From positions 1-64,000 of the forward strand of contig NZ_JAAXPO010000001.1 in NCBI RefSeq assembly GCF_012396485.1: a stretch of DNA of 64,000 bases. Reading direction: 5' to 3'. The position numbers and the translations under genes are program-made. Every line of letters begins with the position of its first letter. The stretch's first letter is position 1. The DNA comes from Leuconostoc holzapfelii (GTDB lineage Bacteria; Bacillota; Bacilli; Lactobacillales; Lactobacillaceae). The notes under the pieces are model-generated. The model was not told where the DNA came from. It did no database searches and worked only from the letters and a program-made list of their open reading frames with translations. Below, piece after piece: positions 24,488-33,574 of the stretch.

Positions 24488-25085
24488 TATTATTTTCTTC
24501 CATTTCTGTTTGACGCGCATCAAATGCGCTGGTAAACAATTCGCCACCATGATCCACGACATCGAGCGATTCAAAGTCTGGCAATGGTGGTAAATCTGAG
24601 AGTGCTTTCAAGCCAAAATAATCCAAAAATTCAGCTGATGTGCCATACAAAATTGGCCGGCCTGGCTCGTCTTTTCGACCAACCTCGACGACCAATTGCC
24701 GCAACATGAGCTTTTGAATCGTACCAGCTGATTGAACCCCACGAATTTGATCAATTTCGACACGTGTGATGGGTTGTTTGTAGGCGATCATCACTAAGGA
24801 TTCGAGCTGCGCTTGGGATAAGGTTGCGTTGGCTGGTGACTCAAAATAACCTTTCACCACTGCCCCTAAGGCCGGCTTGGTCACTAAACGATAGGCCCCA
24901 TCAGTTTCTCGAATTTCAAGCGCGCTACTCACGTCATCTGCGTAGCGGTTGGCCAATGCTTCAATTAAAGATAACACTGCTGGCTTATCAAAGTGAGTAA
25001 TACTACAAATTGTCGCAAGCGTCATACCTTCATCGCCAGCGACAAAGAGTAACGCTTCGATTTGGCTCAAATTATTCATGCCCAT
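24480..25085 (-). CDS. scpB: Segregation and condensation protein B
   Basis: 201 residues. Winged-helix kite protein: SQIEALLFVAGDEGMTL at the N-terminus, then SQAQLESLVMIAYKQPITRV and VEVGRKDEPGRPILYGTSAEF in the second winged helix. It pairs with ScpA and Smc to form the chromosome condensin. The start is taken at 25085 (MGMNNL); the ATG two codons later is equally possible because the ribosome site is weak. It overlaps scpA by 14 bp, consistent with equimolar expression. Confidence 0.93.
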   Translation of the reverse strand: MGMNNLSQIEALLFVAGDEGMTLATICSITHFDKPAVLSLIEALANRYADDVSSALEIRETDGAYRLVTKPALGAVVKGYFESPANATLSQAQLESLVMIAYKQPITRVEIDQIRGVQSAGTIQKLMLRQLVVEVGRKDEPGRPILYGTSAEFLDYFGLKALSDLPPLPDFESLDVVDHGGELFTSAFDARQTEMEENNNV

Positions 25086-25848
25086 CTATCGTCTCAATTT
25101 CTACAAATATTTCTGCTGTCGCATCTGTTTGATGCAACGTGATTTTAGCTTCTTTGGCCATTTCAAGTAAGGCCATGAAGGTCATCACCAAGGGTTCTCG
25201 ATCCTGCAAGTCATCAAATAATGACGTGAAGGCGATCGTGTCGCCGACATGGTGTTTCGCAAAGCGTTGCCGCACACGGCCAATTGCTTGTGCTAATGTC
25301 ATTCTCTCCTGCACGACACGACGACTAATGGGCGTATTTTGTCGCTTTTTACGTAACAATTTTGCAAAAGCAACTTGTAAATCGATCAACGTCAGCCCAG
25401 GTGCTAAAGTCATGTCAGGTTCAAAATCTTCCGGTACCAACATTGGTAAACGTGCAAAAGATTGTTGATCCGTTTGTTCACGTTCCCGCAATTGTGCACT
25501 GGCGACTTGGAATTGCTTATACGTTAGGAGTTGCTGCATCAACTCATCACGCGGATCAATATAATCCGATTCAATGAGTGGGTCATCATAGGTTTCTTGT
25601 GGCAAAAGGTCAGCTGACTTAATTTGAACCAAAGTGGCTGCCATCACGAGATATTCACTGGCGACATCTAATTGCATTTCTTGTTGCGCGTGAATAAAAG
25701 CTAAATATTGCGCCGTGATTGTGGCAATTGGTAAATCAAAAATATCTAATTCCGATTTTTTGATTAAATGCAAAAGCAAGTCCATTGGCCCCTCGAAATC
25801 GCTTAATTTGATTGTTAAACTTGAGGCTACGATGTTGCTTTTCTCCAT
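25072..25848 (-). CDS. scpA: Segregation and condensation protein A
   Basis: 258 residues. The kleisin opening FEGPMDLLLHLIKKSELDIFDLPI (start near 18) and the region ASEYLVMAATLVQIKSADLLP are characteristic; the C-terminal winged helix contacts the Smc head. It bridges the Smc ATPase heads in the condensin. The start ATG at 25848 lies within the end of ribT (22-bp overlap). Normal size for the family. Confidence 0.93.
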   Translation of the reverse strand: MEKSNIVASSLTIKLSDFEGPMDLLLHLIKKSELDIFDLPIATITAQYLAFIHAQQEMQLDVASEYLVMAATLVQIKSADLLPQETYDDPLIESDYIDPRDELMQQLLTYKQFQVASAQLREREQTDQQSFARLPMLVPEDFEPDMTLAPGLTLIDLQVAFAKLLRKKRQNTPISRRVVQERMTLAQAIGRVRQRFAKHHVGDTIAFTSLFDDLQDREPLVMTFMALLEMAKEAKITLHQTDATAEIFVEIETIDGHE

Positions 25849-26183
25849 TTGTTAATGAGTTTTTGGTTATCCAACGTGCCCATCAAAAAAGCGGTCGGAT
25901 TTTGCGTTTGAAATTCAGATAAAATCTCAAAATAGTTTTCAACGGTCCGTGCTTCTGGCGTAAATGCCACGTGGCGCACTAAAACAATATCATGGTCTAA
26001 AAACTCAACCCCCAGCACACCTTGGACCCAAGTGCTTTGCTGCCAAATATAGAGGCAACGTGTCTCACGGTCTTGATACCAAGCCATTTCCGCCTTCAAA
26101 AAAGGCAACTCACGCAGGCCTGGTAGCAAAGACAAAATGCCCATCACTGTTTTTTGGTTATCACTTCTCGCCAATGCTAACAT
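25827..26183 (-). CDS. ribT: RibT-like acetyltransferase family protein
   Basis: 118 residues. LARSDNQKTVMGILSLLPGL resembles the start of Bacillus RibT, a small GNAT-type protein. The rest (RCLYIWQQSTWVQGVLGVEF, VLVRHVAFTPEAR) fits the core strands. RibT lies in the rib operon of Bacillus, but here, as in many lactobacilli, it lies between xerD and scpA with no riboflavin genes. Its substrate is unknown. Start 26183 is chosen from GGGAG 6 nt upstream. Confidence 0.72.
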   Translation of the reverse strand: MLALARSDNQKTVMGILSLLPGLRELPFLKAEMAWYQDRETRCLYIWQQSTWVQGVLGVEFLDHDIVLVRHVAFTPEARTVENYFEILSEFQTQNPTAFLMGTLDNQKLINKWRKATS

Positions 26184-26212
26184 GTTTTTCTCCCAATCTG
26201 ACACACCTTGAC

Positions 26213-27109
26213 TCAGGCTCTTGGATGATACTGATCATATACTTCACTTAACCGCTTTTTGGAAATATGCGTATAGATTTGTGTTGTCGAAATATCTGCA
26301 TGCCCTAATAACTCTTGGACAATACGCAAATCTGCCCCATTTTCCAAAATATGGGTCGCAAATGAATGCCGCAAAGTATGTGGTGAGACATCCTTGGTGA
26401 TACCCGCTGCCACCACAAGTTTTTTAATAATTTTCCATACGCCTTGCCGAGTTAACTGCCCGCCACGGTCATTTAAGAAAACATAGGGTGATACTTTGCC
26501 TTTAAGCAACGCCAAACGGCTGACTGAAAAGTAACGTGTCAACCAGTCTGCGGCAACCTCACCAATCGGGATAATGCGCTCTTTATCGCCCTTACCGATT
26601 GTTTGAATCAAGCCTAGCTGCAAATGTAAATCACTTAATTTCAGATTGACTAATTCACTCACGCGCAGCCCGGTGGCATACATCACTTCAAGTAAGGCCC
26701 GATTGCGAATTTCTAACGGTGTTTTATCAGTCGGTACCGCCAGGAGTGCATCAATTTCAGCCACGGTCAAAACGGCGGGTAAATGGGTTGCTTTTTTGGG
26801 TGGTTTGATATCTTGCATGGGGTTTGGTGTCACGAGCTTTTCTTGGGCTAAATAACCGAAAAACTTGCGTAACGATGTGACCATGCGAATGACTGAATTA
26901 TTTGACTTGCCAGCCAGACGTAAATGATTAAGCCACGCCAAAACAACAACATGATCCACCGCATCTAATGCCAGTTTTTCTGCTGTTAAATAATCCCCAA
27001 ACTGCTGCAAATCTTGGCGATAACTTTTAATTGTATTTTCCGATAAGCCACGTTCTATACGAATATAATGCAAATAATCGGCAATGGCTAACGCAGTGGT
27101 TTGTGTCAT
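26213..27109 (-). CDS. xerD: Tyrosine recombinase XerD
   Basis: 298 residues. The N-terminal SAM-like DNA clamp (ERGLSENTIKSYRQDLQQFG) is followed by the catalytic domain with all residues: Arg in ATGLRVSELV, His-x-x-Arg in PHTLRHSFATHIL, His in LLGHADISTTQ, and Tyr in QIYTHI. It resolves chromosome dimers at dif. ATGA overlaps the end of cvfB, so it is co-translated. The single-recombinase alternative XerS of streptococci differs in sequence, so XerD is preferred. Confidence 0.92.
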   Translation of the reverse strand: MTQTTALAIADYLHYIRIERGLSENTIKSYRQDLQQFGDYLTAEKLALDAVDHVVVLAWLNHLRLAGKSNNSVIRMVTSLRKFFGYLAQEKLVTPNPMQDIKPPKKATHLPAVLTVAEIDALLAVPTDKTPLEIRNRALLEVMYATGLRVSELVNLKLSDLHLQLGLIQTIGKGDKERIIPIGEVAADWLTRYFSVSRLALLKGKVSPYVFLNDRGGQLTRQGVWKIIKKLVVAAGITKDVSPHTLRHSFATHILENGADLRIVQELLGHADISTTQIYTHISKKRLSEVYDQYHPRA

Positions 27110-27975
27110 TTACTTTCAGTTAGTTGGATGCCACCTTCAACTTGCGTAATCAAACGCGCCTTATAGAGATGCCCTAATGCTCGCTTGAATTGACTTTTAC
27201 TAAAGCCAAATTGTCGCTTGATCGCTTCGGGATTACTCTTATCGTTGAAAGGCAAAAAATGATCGGCACGGCGTTGCAACTGGAGTAACAAGAACTGGGC
27301 ATCTTCATCCATTGTCTTATAAGCCAATGGTTTAAGAGACAAATTCAGTGTGCCATCATCACGCACACCAATCACACGGGCACTAACAACCTCACCTAAT
27401 CTCGGTTCGTCATGACGTTGTGATGGGTGAATAAATCCCAGATGATAATCTTCGGTCATCACGAGCGTCCCAGCAATCTTATTACGGTACACCGTCGCTT
27501 TCACAGTTTTAGACTTCATCTCTTGTGGCGCACGACGAGCAACCGCCGCAATTGTTTGCTGCTGCGCAAGTTCACCCCAAAGACGGCCTTTGTTATCTTC
27601 TTTCATCGCCAACATCAACCGGTCACCTTTTTGTGGCCACAAGGTTGTGATCGTTGGCAAATCATCCAATGAAACAACCAAGTCTTTATTAGGTAAGCCA
27701 ATCGCAACAAACACCCCTAAATCATGTCGGTTTGCGACAACCGTGCCCCAACCATACACATCTTTTTGTACGGTCGGTAGTGTTTTAGTGATTTGTAGCT
27801 TATGGTTTTCATTCTCGTAAGCAAAACCGGTCACAAAGCCACCAACCTTTAACGGCTTTTCAAGCTCTGTTTTATCAATTTCATAAGTGTACCCAGCCAC
27901 TTGTGCAAAAAAATACTGGGGATTTTCATCGGTTACGGCTGCTTTTACGATCGTACCAACTGTTGGATTCGTCAT
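27106..27975 (-). CDS. cvfB: S1-like RNA-binding protein CvfB
   Basis: 289 residues. There are three OB/S1-type modules (GTIVKAAVTDENPQYFFAQV; YGWGTVVANRHDLGVFVAIG; ATVYRNKIAGTLVMTEDYHL) and a C-terminal winged helix (IKRQFGFSKSQFKRALGHLYK). It matches CvfB/YitL, which binds RNA and affects virulence factor expression in staphylococci. The start ATG at 27975 has AGAGGAAA upstream; the frame begins nine codons earlier. First gene of the cluster ending in rluB. Confidence 0.88.
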   Translation of the reverse strand: MTNPTVGTIVKAAVTDENPQYFFAQVAGYTYEIDKTELEKPLKVGGFVTGFAYENENHKLQITKTLPTVQKDVYGWGTVVANRHDLGVFVAIGLPNKDLVVSLDDLPTITTLWPQKGDRLMLAMKEDNKGRLWGELAQQQTIAAVARRAPQEMKSKTVKATVYRNKIAGTLVMTEDYHLGFIHPSQRHDEPRLGEVVSARVIGVRDDGTLNLSLKPLAYKTMDEDAQFLLLQLQRRADHFLPFNDKSNPEAIKRQFGFSKSQFKRALGHLYKARLITQVEGGIQLTESK

Positions 27976-28053
27976 GTTTTTTCCTCTGACGCGCAACTTC
28001 ACGCGTTTTTCTTTAATACCTTAGTTTAACATGGATAGCCAAAAATAAGCCAC

Positions 28054-28079
28054 CAAAAAAATCGGCCGTAGCCGATTTG
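28054..28079 (-). terminator. Terminator after yqeY
   Basis: Minus strand AAATCGGC-tacg-GCCGATTT with further T residues, 15 bp past the yqeY stop. Confidence 0.8.
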
Positions 28080-28093
28080 ACGCGTGCTGGGTT

Positions 28094-28540
28094 TTATTGT
28101 GCCAACGCTGCCTTAACCAGGTTAGCAACAACCTTACCGTCAGCCTTACCCTTCACTTGTGGGGTCACAATGCCCATCACCTTTCCCATGTCTTTGGGTG
28201 TGGTAGCACCAGTTTGTTCAACAGCTGATGCAACAATGGTTGCGACTTCGTCTTCTGTCAATTGTTTTGGCAAATATGGCGCCAAAATGACTAATTCTGC
28301 TCGGATGCCTGAAGCTAAATCTTCACGACCGCCCTTTTCAAACTCCGTGAGGGAATCTTGGCGTTGCTTGACTTCACGTGATAGTACTGTCAACTCTTCT
28401 TCTGTTGTCAAGTCATGACCCAAACTAATCTGTTCATTCATGACAGTTGCCTTGACCATCCGAATAACTGACAAGGCTTCTTTATTCTTATCTTTCATTG
28501 CTTGCTTCATATCAGCGTTCAATGTTTCTAACAGGCTCAT
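28094..28540 (-). CDS. yqeY: GatB/YqeY domain protein
   Basis: 148 residues, all within the YqeY fold: an N-terminal helical bundle (MKQAMKDKNKEALSVIRMVK) and the C-terminal three-helix tail domain also seen in GatB (LPKQLTEDEVATIVASAV). It may interact with tRNA or amidotransferases, but its role is unproven. It follows rpsU after an 85-bp gap with a terminator, the standard rpsU-yqeY order. Confidence 0.9.
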   Translation of the reverse strand: MSLLETLNADMKQAMKDKNKEALSVIRMVKATVMNEQISLGHDLTTEEELTVLSREVKQRQDSLTEFEKGGREDLASGIRAELVILAPYLPKQLTEDEVATIVASAVEQTGATTPKDMGKVMGIVTPQVKGKADGKVVANLVKAALAQ

Positions 28541-28591
28541 GTGTCTTCTTCTTTCTTGTTTCGTTACTGTTATTCTAACATAAAATGCAAA

Positions 28592-28617
28592 AGAAAAACG
28601 CCACCGCAGTGACGTTT
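28592..28617 (-). terminator. Terminator after rpsU
   Basis: Minus strand AACGTCAC-tgcg-GTGGCGTT (one G-T pair) followed by TTTTC. It should attenuate rpsU transcription before yqeY. Confidence 0.75.
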
Positions 28618-28625
28618 AGAACCGA

Positions 28626-28811
28626 TTAACGGCCCTTCTTCTTGTTACGCTTTTGTGCTGCTTCAGACTTCAATTTACGAGCAACTGAAGGCTTAACATA
28701 GAATTCGCGCTTACGGTATTCTTGGAGAGTACCGTCCTTTGAAACACCGCGCTTAAAGCGACGCAATGCATCATCCAAAGATTCGTTCTTACGTACGATG
28801 ACCTTTGCCAT
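28626..28811 (-). CDS. rpsU: 30S ribosomal protein S21
   Basis: 61 residues, very basic. The family start [19 protein letters not shown] and the tail [16 protein letters not shown] are clear. It contacts the anti-Shine-Dalgarno region of 16S rRNA. A near-consensus promoter (TTGACA, 17 bp, TAGAAT; 28873-28901) and AAAGGAGGG lie upstream, fitting high expression. Confidence 0.96.
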
Positions 28812-28872
28812 GTGATAACCCTCCTTTCTCGCATTTTATTTCGATTAAACGACATGCTGTAAATACTTATTT

Positions 28873-28901
28873 ATTCTATCAATAAAACCAAGCGTTGTCA
28901 A
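28873..28901 (-). promoter_or_regulatory. Strong promoter of rpsU
   Basis: Minus strand TTGACA, 17-bp spacer, TAGAAT, close to the sigma-A consensus. The start would fall near 28866. Confidence 0.8.
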
Positions 28902-28915
28902 CACAACAACCCGTT

Positions 28916-30427
28916 TTAACCGCGAGCGTGCGGTAATTGATACGCCGTAGCATATAATTGTTGCATCACATCAAGCCAATACTTGGGATTCAACGCTTCC
29001 CCCGTCACCGTCACCAAAATTTCTCCTGGATCAACGGCCCCGCCATGTTGCCAAATATGCTCACGCCGCCAAGCAAATATCGGCGTGTAATCACCTGAAG
29101 CATAGATCTGATCAAAATCCAGCGTTTTTTTCATCGTCGACATAAATTGCGCCGCATATAAATGACCTAGGGCATAACTTGGGAAGTAACCAAACGACCC
29201 GCCGGCCCAGTGAATATCTTGCAAAATCCCCGTCAGATCATCTGGGACCGTCAAGCCCAAATATTCTTGGTACTTATCACGCCAAAGTTGGGGCAAATCT
29301 GCCACGGGCACATTGTCATTAAAGATGGCTTTTTCGATTTCATAACGAATGATAATATGTAACGGATACGTCAACGGATCTGCTTCAGTTCGAATCAGTG
29401 TGGCTTCCGTCTTAATCCAGCCGCGATAGAACGTTTCAAAGGTAATATCATCAAAAGTTGGGGCAAACGTGGCTTGCATTTTTGGATATTCCACTTGCCA
29501 AAACGCCTTTGACCGCCCAATCATCACTTCATTAAAGAGTGATTGTGACTCATGAATGCTCATACTAATCGGCATCACTGCCCGTACATCATCGTATTTA
29601 GCGGCCACATTTTGCTCAAACAACCCATGCCCTGCTTCGTGAAAAATCCCCAATACCGCCATCTGGAAGTTATGTTCGTCCCAGCGGGTGGTAATTCGGG
29701 CATCATCGCGATTTAAAGCTTCCATAAAAGGATGAATGGTATCATCCAAGCGCCCTTTATTTAAATCATACCCCAGCCGTTGGGAAGCGGCCAGTGCATA
29801 GGCTTTTTGTTGGTCTTTTGTGATGCGTCGTGATAGGAAGTGACTATCAGGTGTGGTGCCGTCAGTCTGTAATTGGGTTCGTAAGGCCATAATCCCTGCC
29901 TTCAATTCGTCAAATACCGCATCCAATTTTGCCACGTTTAAGCCTGGCTCATACTGATTTAATAACACGTCATAAGGCGTCGCCTCATTGGCTTGCCACA
30001 ATGGAATAAACTGCTTCAAATAGGCAATGATTTTTTCAACATACGGTTGAAAAATGGTGTAATCATTGGCTTCACGTGCTTGTGCCCAAAAATCTTGTGC
30101 TTCAGAGAGGGTCCTTTGAAAGTCGATATAATCCTTTTCTGGCAATTTCCCGGTGACATCAAAATCCTTTTGCGCTTTGGCAAAAACCAGTTGACCAAAA
30201 GCATCCAACCCACTTGCATCCTGTTTAAAATCCGCCAAGAGTTGTTGCCGTTTTGCCCCTGTCGCGACTTGAAAAGTTTTTTCCGCAAGATAAGCATCGA
30301 TATCCGCTCGGAAATGTCCTGCATCTTTTGGCATACCAGTCAGCGCATCCCAACCTGAAAGTGCTGTGATTTCGGCAAGGAGTGTTTGTTCTTTAATTGA
30401 TGCAATGAGTGCTTCTTGTGTTGTCAT
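28916..30427 (-). CDS. M32 family metallocarboxypeptidase (Taq-type)
   Basis: 503 residues, normal for M32. All family motifs can be seen: DARITT (DxRxT), FHEAGHGLFEQ (HExxH zinc site), SIHESQSLFNE (third ligand), IRTEADPLTYPLH and GILQDIHWAGGSFGY. It trims residues from peptide C-termini in the cytoplasm and would support peptide nutrition. The start is the ATG at 30427 behind AAGGTGG, not the GTG three codons earlier. It is 31 bp downstream of the MHS transporter, so the two may be co-transcribed. Confidence 0.9.
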   Translation of the reverse strand: MTTQEALIASIKEQTLLAEITALSGWDALTGMPKDAGHFRADIDAYLAEKTFQVATGAKRQQLLADFKQDASGLDAFGQLVFAKAQKDFDVTGKLPEKDYIDFQRTLSEAQDFWAQAREANDYTIFQPYVEKIIAYLKQFIPLWQANEATPYDVLLNQYEPGLNVAKLDAVFDELKAGIMALRTQLQTDGTTPDSHFLSRRITKDQQKAYALAASQRLGYDLNKGRLDDTIHPFMEALNRDDARITTRWDEHNFQMAVLGIFHEAGHGLFEQNVAAKYDDVRAVMPISMSIHESQSLFNEVMIGRSKAFWQVEYPKMQATFAPTFDDITFETFYRGWIKTEATLIRTEADPLTYPLHIIIRYEIEKAIFNDNVPVADLPQLWRDKYQEYLGLTVPDDLTGILQDIHWAGGSFGYFPSYALGHLYAAQFMSTMKKTLDFDQIYASGDYTPIFAWRREHIWQHGGAVDPGEILVTVTGEALNPKYWLDVMQQLYATAYQLPHARG

Positions 30428-30458
30428 ATTGACCACCTTTTTATCATGATATTACCAT

Positions 30459-31724
30459 TTATTGATCGAGTTTAGAAGTCGCTTTGGTGTCAGTCATCCG
30501 CCAATACACAAGTAAACTAATAAAGATAACGAGGGTCACGTAGCCAAAGAACAGTGATTCGTGATGAATTTTTTTCAAATACAACGCGACATACTCAACT
30601 GTCCCACCAAAAATCGCTACCGTCAGACCATAGGGTAAGCCAACCCCTAAAGCACGAATTTCCGTCGGAAACATTTCGGCTTTCACAATCGCATTGATTG
30701 ACGTATAACCGGTAACAATCATCAGACCAGCTAGCATCAAGAAAAAGGCAACCCAGGCACTCTTGGTATTTGACATCATCGTAAAGATCGGCCAAGTTAA
30801 CAATGTCCCCAACCCACCAAACCAAAAAAGTAATGGTTTGCGGCCAATCTTATCAGACAATGCCCCCGCCAAAGGTTGAACAATCATAAAAATAAAGAGG
30901 GCTGCAAAATTAATCCACGTCACCGTTTGCTTAGGCAAACCAACTGAATTAATCATAAATTTTTGCAAATACGTCGTGTAAGTATAAAAAGCAATCGTTC
31001 CGCCCAACGTCAAACCAATCACGGTGAAAACCGCCTTTGGATACCGCAGCAATTCGCGTAATTGTCCCTTGTCTTGCTTTTTTTGCGCCACAAACTGATC
31101 TGATTCAGCCATACTCAAACGCAACACCAACACCACTAACGCGCCAACGGCACCAATGGCAAAAGGAATCCGCCACCCCCAGGCCGCTAACGCCGCATCC
31201 GATAGTGTCATTTGCAAGACGATTTGCACCCCTAATGCAATTAATTGCCCACTAATGAGGGTCACATATTGGAACGACGCATAGAATCCACGATGCCCGG
31301 CGCTGGCCATTTCGGACAAATAAGTTGCAGATGTGCCATACTCTCCCCCTAGCGATAAACCTTGAAATAGGCGCGCTAAGACAAGAATTGTTGGCGCCAA
31401 GAGCCCAATGTGCCCATAACTCGGCGTGATTGCAATCACAAACGAGCCTGCTGCCATGATCAAGACAGATAACGTCAGAGCTGCTCGTCGTCCATGTTGG
31501 TCGGCGTACTTACCCAATAGCAAGCTCCCAAGCGGCCGCATCAAAAAGCCAATAGCAAAAACAGCTGCTGTACTTAACAATTCTGCCGTTTTGTCATGCG
31601 CTGGAAAAAATGCCGGCGCAAAGTAGACCGCAAATGATGCATAGACGTACCAATCAAACCATTCAATGAGATTACCCAAAGAACCCTTTAAGACGTTACT
31701 GATAATTTCTCTTTCTGTTCGCAT
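30459..31724 (-). CDS. MFS transporter, metabolite:H+ symporter (MHS/KgtP-like) type
   Basis: 421 residues with 12 predicted membrane helices. NVLKGSLGNLIEWFDWYVYA at the N-terminus, GKYADQHGRRAALTLSV (the MFS motif in loop 2-3) and RLFQGLSLGGEYGTSATYLSE (helix 4) are typical of the MHS family, which imports compatible solutes, 2-oxoglutarate, shikimate or related acids. The substrate is not predictable. GGAGGGG lies 6 nt before the ATG. It diverges from the PucR regulator and precedes the M32 peptidase. Confidence 0.85.
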   Translation of the reverse strand: MRTEREIISNVLKGSLGNLIEWFDWYVYASFAVYFAPAFFPAHDKTAELLSTAAVFAIGFLMRPLGSLLLGKYADQHGRRAALTLSVLIMAAGSFVIAITPSYGHIGLLAPTILVLARLFQGLSLGGEYGTSATYLSEMASAGHRGFYASFQYVTLISGQLIALGVQIVLQMTLSDAALAAWGWRIPFAIGAVGALVVLVLRLSMAESDQFVAQKKQDKGQLRELLRYPKAVFTVIGLTLGGTIAFYTYTTYLQKFMINSVGLPKQTVTWINFAALFIFMIVQPLAGALSDKIGRKPLLFWFGGLGTLLTWPIFTMMSNTKSAWVAFFLMLAGLMIVTGYTSINAIVKAEMFPTEIRALGVGLPYGLTVAIFGGTVEYVALYLKKIHHESLFFGYVTLVIFISLLVYWRMTDTKATSKLDQ

Positions 31725-31812
31725 ATTATTCCCCTCCGCTCATCTCAACTCTAATATATCCTATCTATATATCGTAATATAGCATGCGTGCTTTGTCTGG
31801 TGTTCAGGCGAC

Positions 31813-31863
31813 TTGCACAACGTCAAAAAATCGCTTGTGCAGGTTCAACAACTACGATACAAT
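31813..31863 (+). promoter_or_regulatory. pucR promoter with inverted repeat (candidate PucR operator)
   Basis: TTGTGC (31835), 17-bp spacer, TACAAT (31858). The -35 is one arm of an inverted repeat TGCACAA (31814-31820) / TTGTGCA (31835-31841). The same TTGCACAA recurs at 33461-33468 before the amino acid permease, so it may be the regulator's binding site. Confidence 0.45.
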
Positions 31864-31892
31864 GAAAAAAATAGTTTGAGGCTGGTTTGAAA

Positions 31893-33440
31893 ATGGAATT
31901 ACGCGAAATATTACAACATCCATCCCTACGCACCATTGCAGTGGCTGCCGGTGCGAATGGTTTGACGCGCGAAGTGTCCCAGGTTGGGATGATTGACGCA
32001 CCGGATATCATGGATTTTCTATTTGATGGGCAATTGCTCGTCACATCAGGTTATCATTTTTCACAAAATCATCACCTTTTAAAAGACTTGATTATTGGTA
32101 TGCACAAAACAAACGCGAGTGGTATCGCCATCAAATCTGGCCGTTATGTCACCCATTTGCCCCAAGACGTGATTGACCTAGCCAATCAACTCAACGTCCC
32201 CATTTTATGGACACCAGCTGATGATTTCTTATCGCTCACGGTCAAACGCCTCACGGCAGTCATTTTAGAAACGCAAAATACAGAACTCAAACAAATTATT
32301 GCCATTAACCAGCAGCTTTCCGAATTAAACGCCCAAAACATCACCTATCAGCATTTATTAGACCAAGGGGCTAAAGTGCTTGAAACCCCCTTAGCTTTAT
32401 TGGATGCACACTTTACAGCAATTTATGCTAGTAGTGAATGGGTCGCACAACGTGAGTTTCTCACCCATTATTTGCGGCGCGAATCTGGGATTGATTATTT
32501 AAACCTCACTGTGCCTGTTCGGGTCGAATTTAATCACCAATTAATCGATATCTTACCGATTTTTTCGGCCTTAAATGAAAATAAAGCCTTTGCGGCTTTT
32601 GTCGTCAACCAAGATGAACCATCAAGCTTTCAAATTCTTAAGCGCCAACAAGTCATGAACACCCTAGGTTTGGCTAATTCGCGTACTGACTTGTTAAATG
32701 AAACAGAATTCCGCAATCGTTCTGGCTTCTTTTTAAATGTGATGCAGCGCGGCCTCAGTCACGAAGCGATTGATAATTATTTGTACAACGCCAATATTGA
32801 CAATAAACGCCGCTATCGCGTCGCCATTATTGATTTTAGTCAAAAAAATAAAGTGATTGAATCCCGCCAATTTGAAATCCGGCAACAATTAACCCGCTGG
32901 TTCATTTTCGAGCATGACTGGCAAGTCCTCACTTTCTCTCACCGGCAACAGCTCGTCTTACTCATTGAAGAAGCCATTGATACGCGCCAGTTTCTAAAGC
33001 GGCTCTATGACTTTTTGAATCAGCAGCCTGGCTTGCATTATGCCTTTACCATCGGTTTTTCGCGAATATCAGAATCGATTCATATGTTGTCTGATTTATA
33101 TGATCAAGCCAATAATGCCCTCAAATTAACCTCACAACAACATCCAATCATGCGTTTCCGCCCCAAAAACGCACAAGAATTGCTGCATTTATTACCCAAA
33201 CAAGAAGCCCATGTCTTTGTTGAGAAAACCTTAGGGCAAATCTTACACAATGCCGAACTCCTAGAAACTTTGGAAACTTACATTTTTTTGCATCAGAATG
33301 TGACGGCAGTTGCCAATGCACTATTTGTTCATCGTAATACCATCACTTATCGTTTAAAGCGGATTAGTGAACTCCTTGGCGTTGATTTGGAGATGCCAGA
33401 TGTGTTAGTTGACATTCAATTAGCACTATTGCTCATCTAA
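31893..33440 (+). CDS. PucR family transcriptional regulator
   Basis: 515 residues. The N-terminal PucR sensor domain (about 1-125, ELREILQHPSLRTIAVAAG and DFLFDGQLLVTSGYHF) is followed by a linker with a degenerate GGDEF-like domain (about 290-410). The C-terminal HTH (ETYIFLHQNVTAVANALFVH and RNTITYRLKRISELLG) is of the PucR/CdaR type. Such proteins activate purine, proline or GABA uptake genes in response to a ligand. It lies between an MHS transporter and an amino acid permease, so a nitrogen-source uptake role is likely. The start ATG at 31893 has GAGG 11 nt upstream. Confidence 0.85.
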   Translation: MELREILQHPSLRTIAVAAGANGLTREVSQVGMIDAPDIMDFLFDGQLLVTSGYHFSQNHHLLKDLIIGMHKTNASGIAIKSGRYVTHLPQDVIDLANQLNVPILWTPADDFLSLTVKRLTAVILETQNTELKQIIAINQQLSELNAQNITYQHLLDQGAKVLETPLALLDAHFTAIYASSEWVAQREFLTHYLRRESGIDYLNLTVPVRVEFNHQLIDILPIFSALNENKAFAAFVVNQDEPSSFQILKRQQVMNTLGLANSRTDLLNETEFRNRSGFFLNVMQRGLSHEAIDNYLYNANIDNKRRYRVAIIDFSQKNKVIESRQFEIRQQLTRWFIFEHDWQVLTFSHRQQLVLLIEEAIDTRQFLKRLYDFLNQQPGLHYAFTIGFSRISESIHMLSDLYDQANNALKLTSQQHPIMRFRPKNAQELLHLLPKQEAHVFVEKTLGQILHNAELLETLETYIFLHQNVTAVANALFVHRNTITYRLKRISELLGVDLEMPDVLVDIQLALLLI

Positions 33441-33460
33441 ATTCCGTATTTTTGTTCACG

Positions 33461-33468
33461 TTGCACAA
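33461..33468. promoter_or_regulatory. Candidate PucR operator before the permease
   Basis: TTGTTCA-cgt-TGCACAA (33452-33468) is an imperfect inverted repeat sharing TTGCACAA with the pucR promoter. The permease promoter itself is not clear; TAATAT near 33522 is a possible -10. Confidence 0.35.
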
Positions 33469-33574
33469 AAACATTTTCATTTTTTGTCATTTTCCCGACA
33501 ATTCTCATTTATAAAGATGCTAATATGATTATATTGGCTCTTTTTTAATGGCCACGACTATCGGAGGTTCACAT

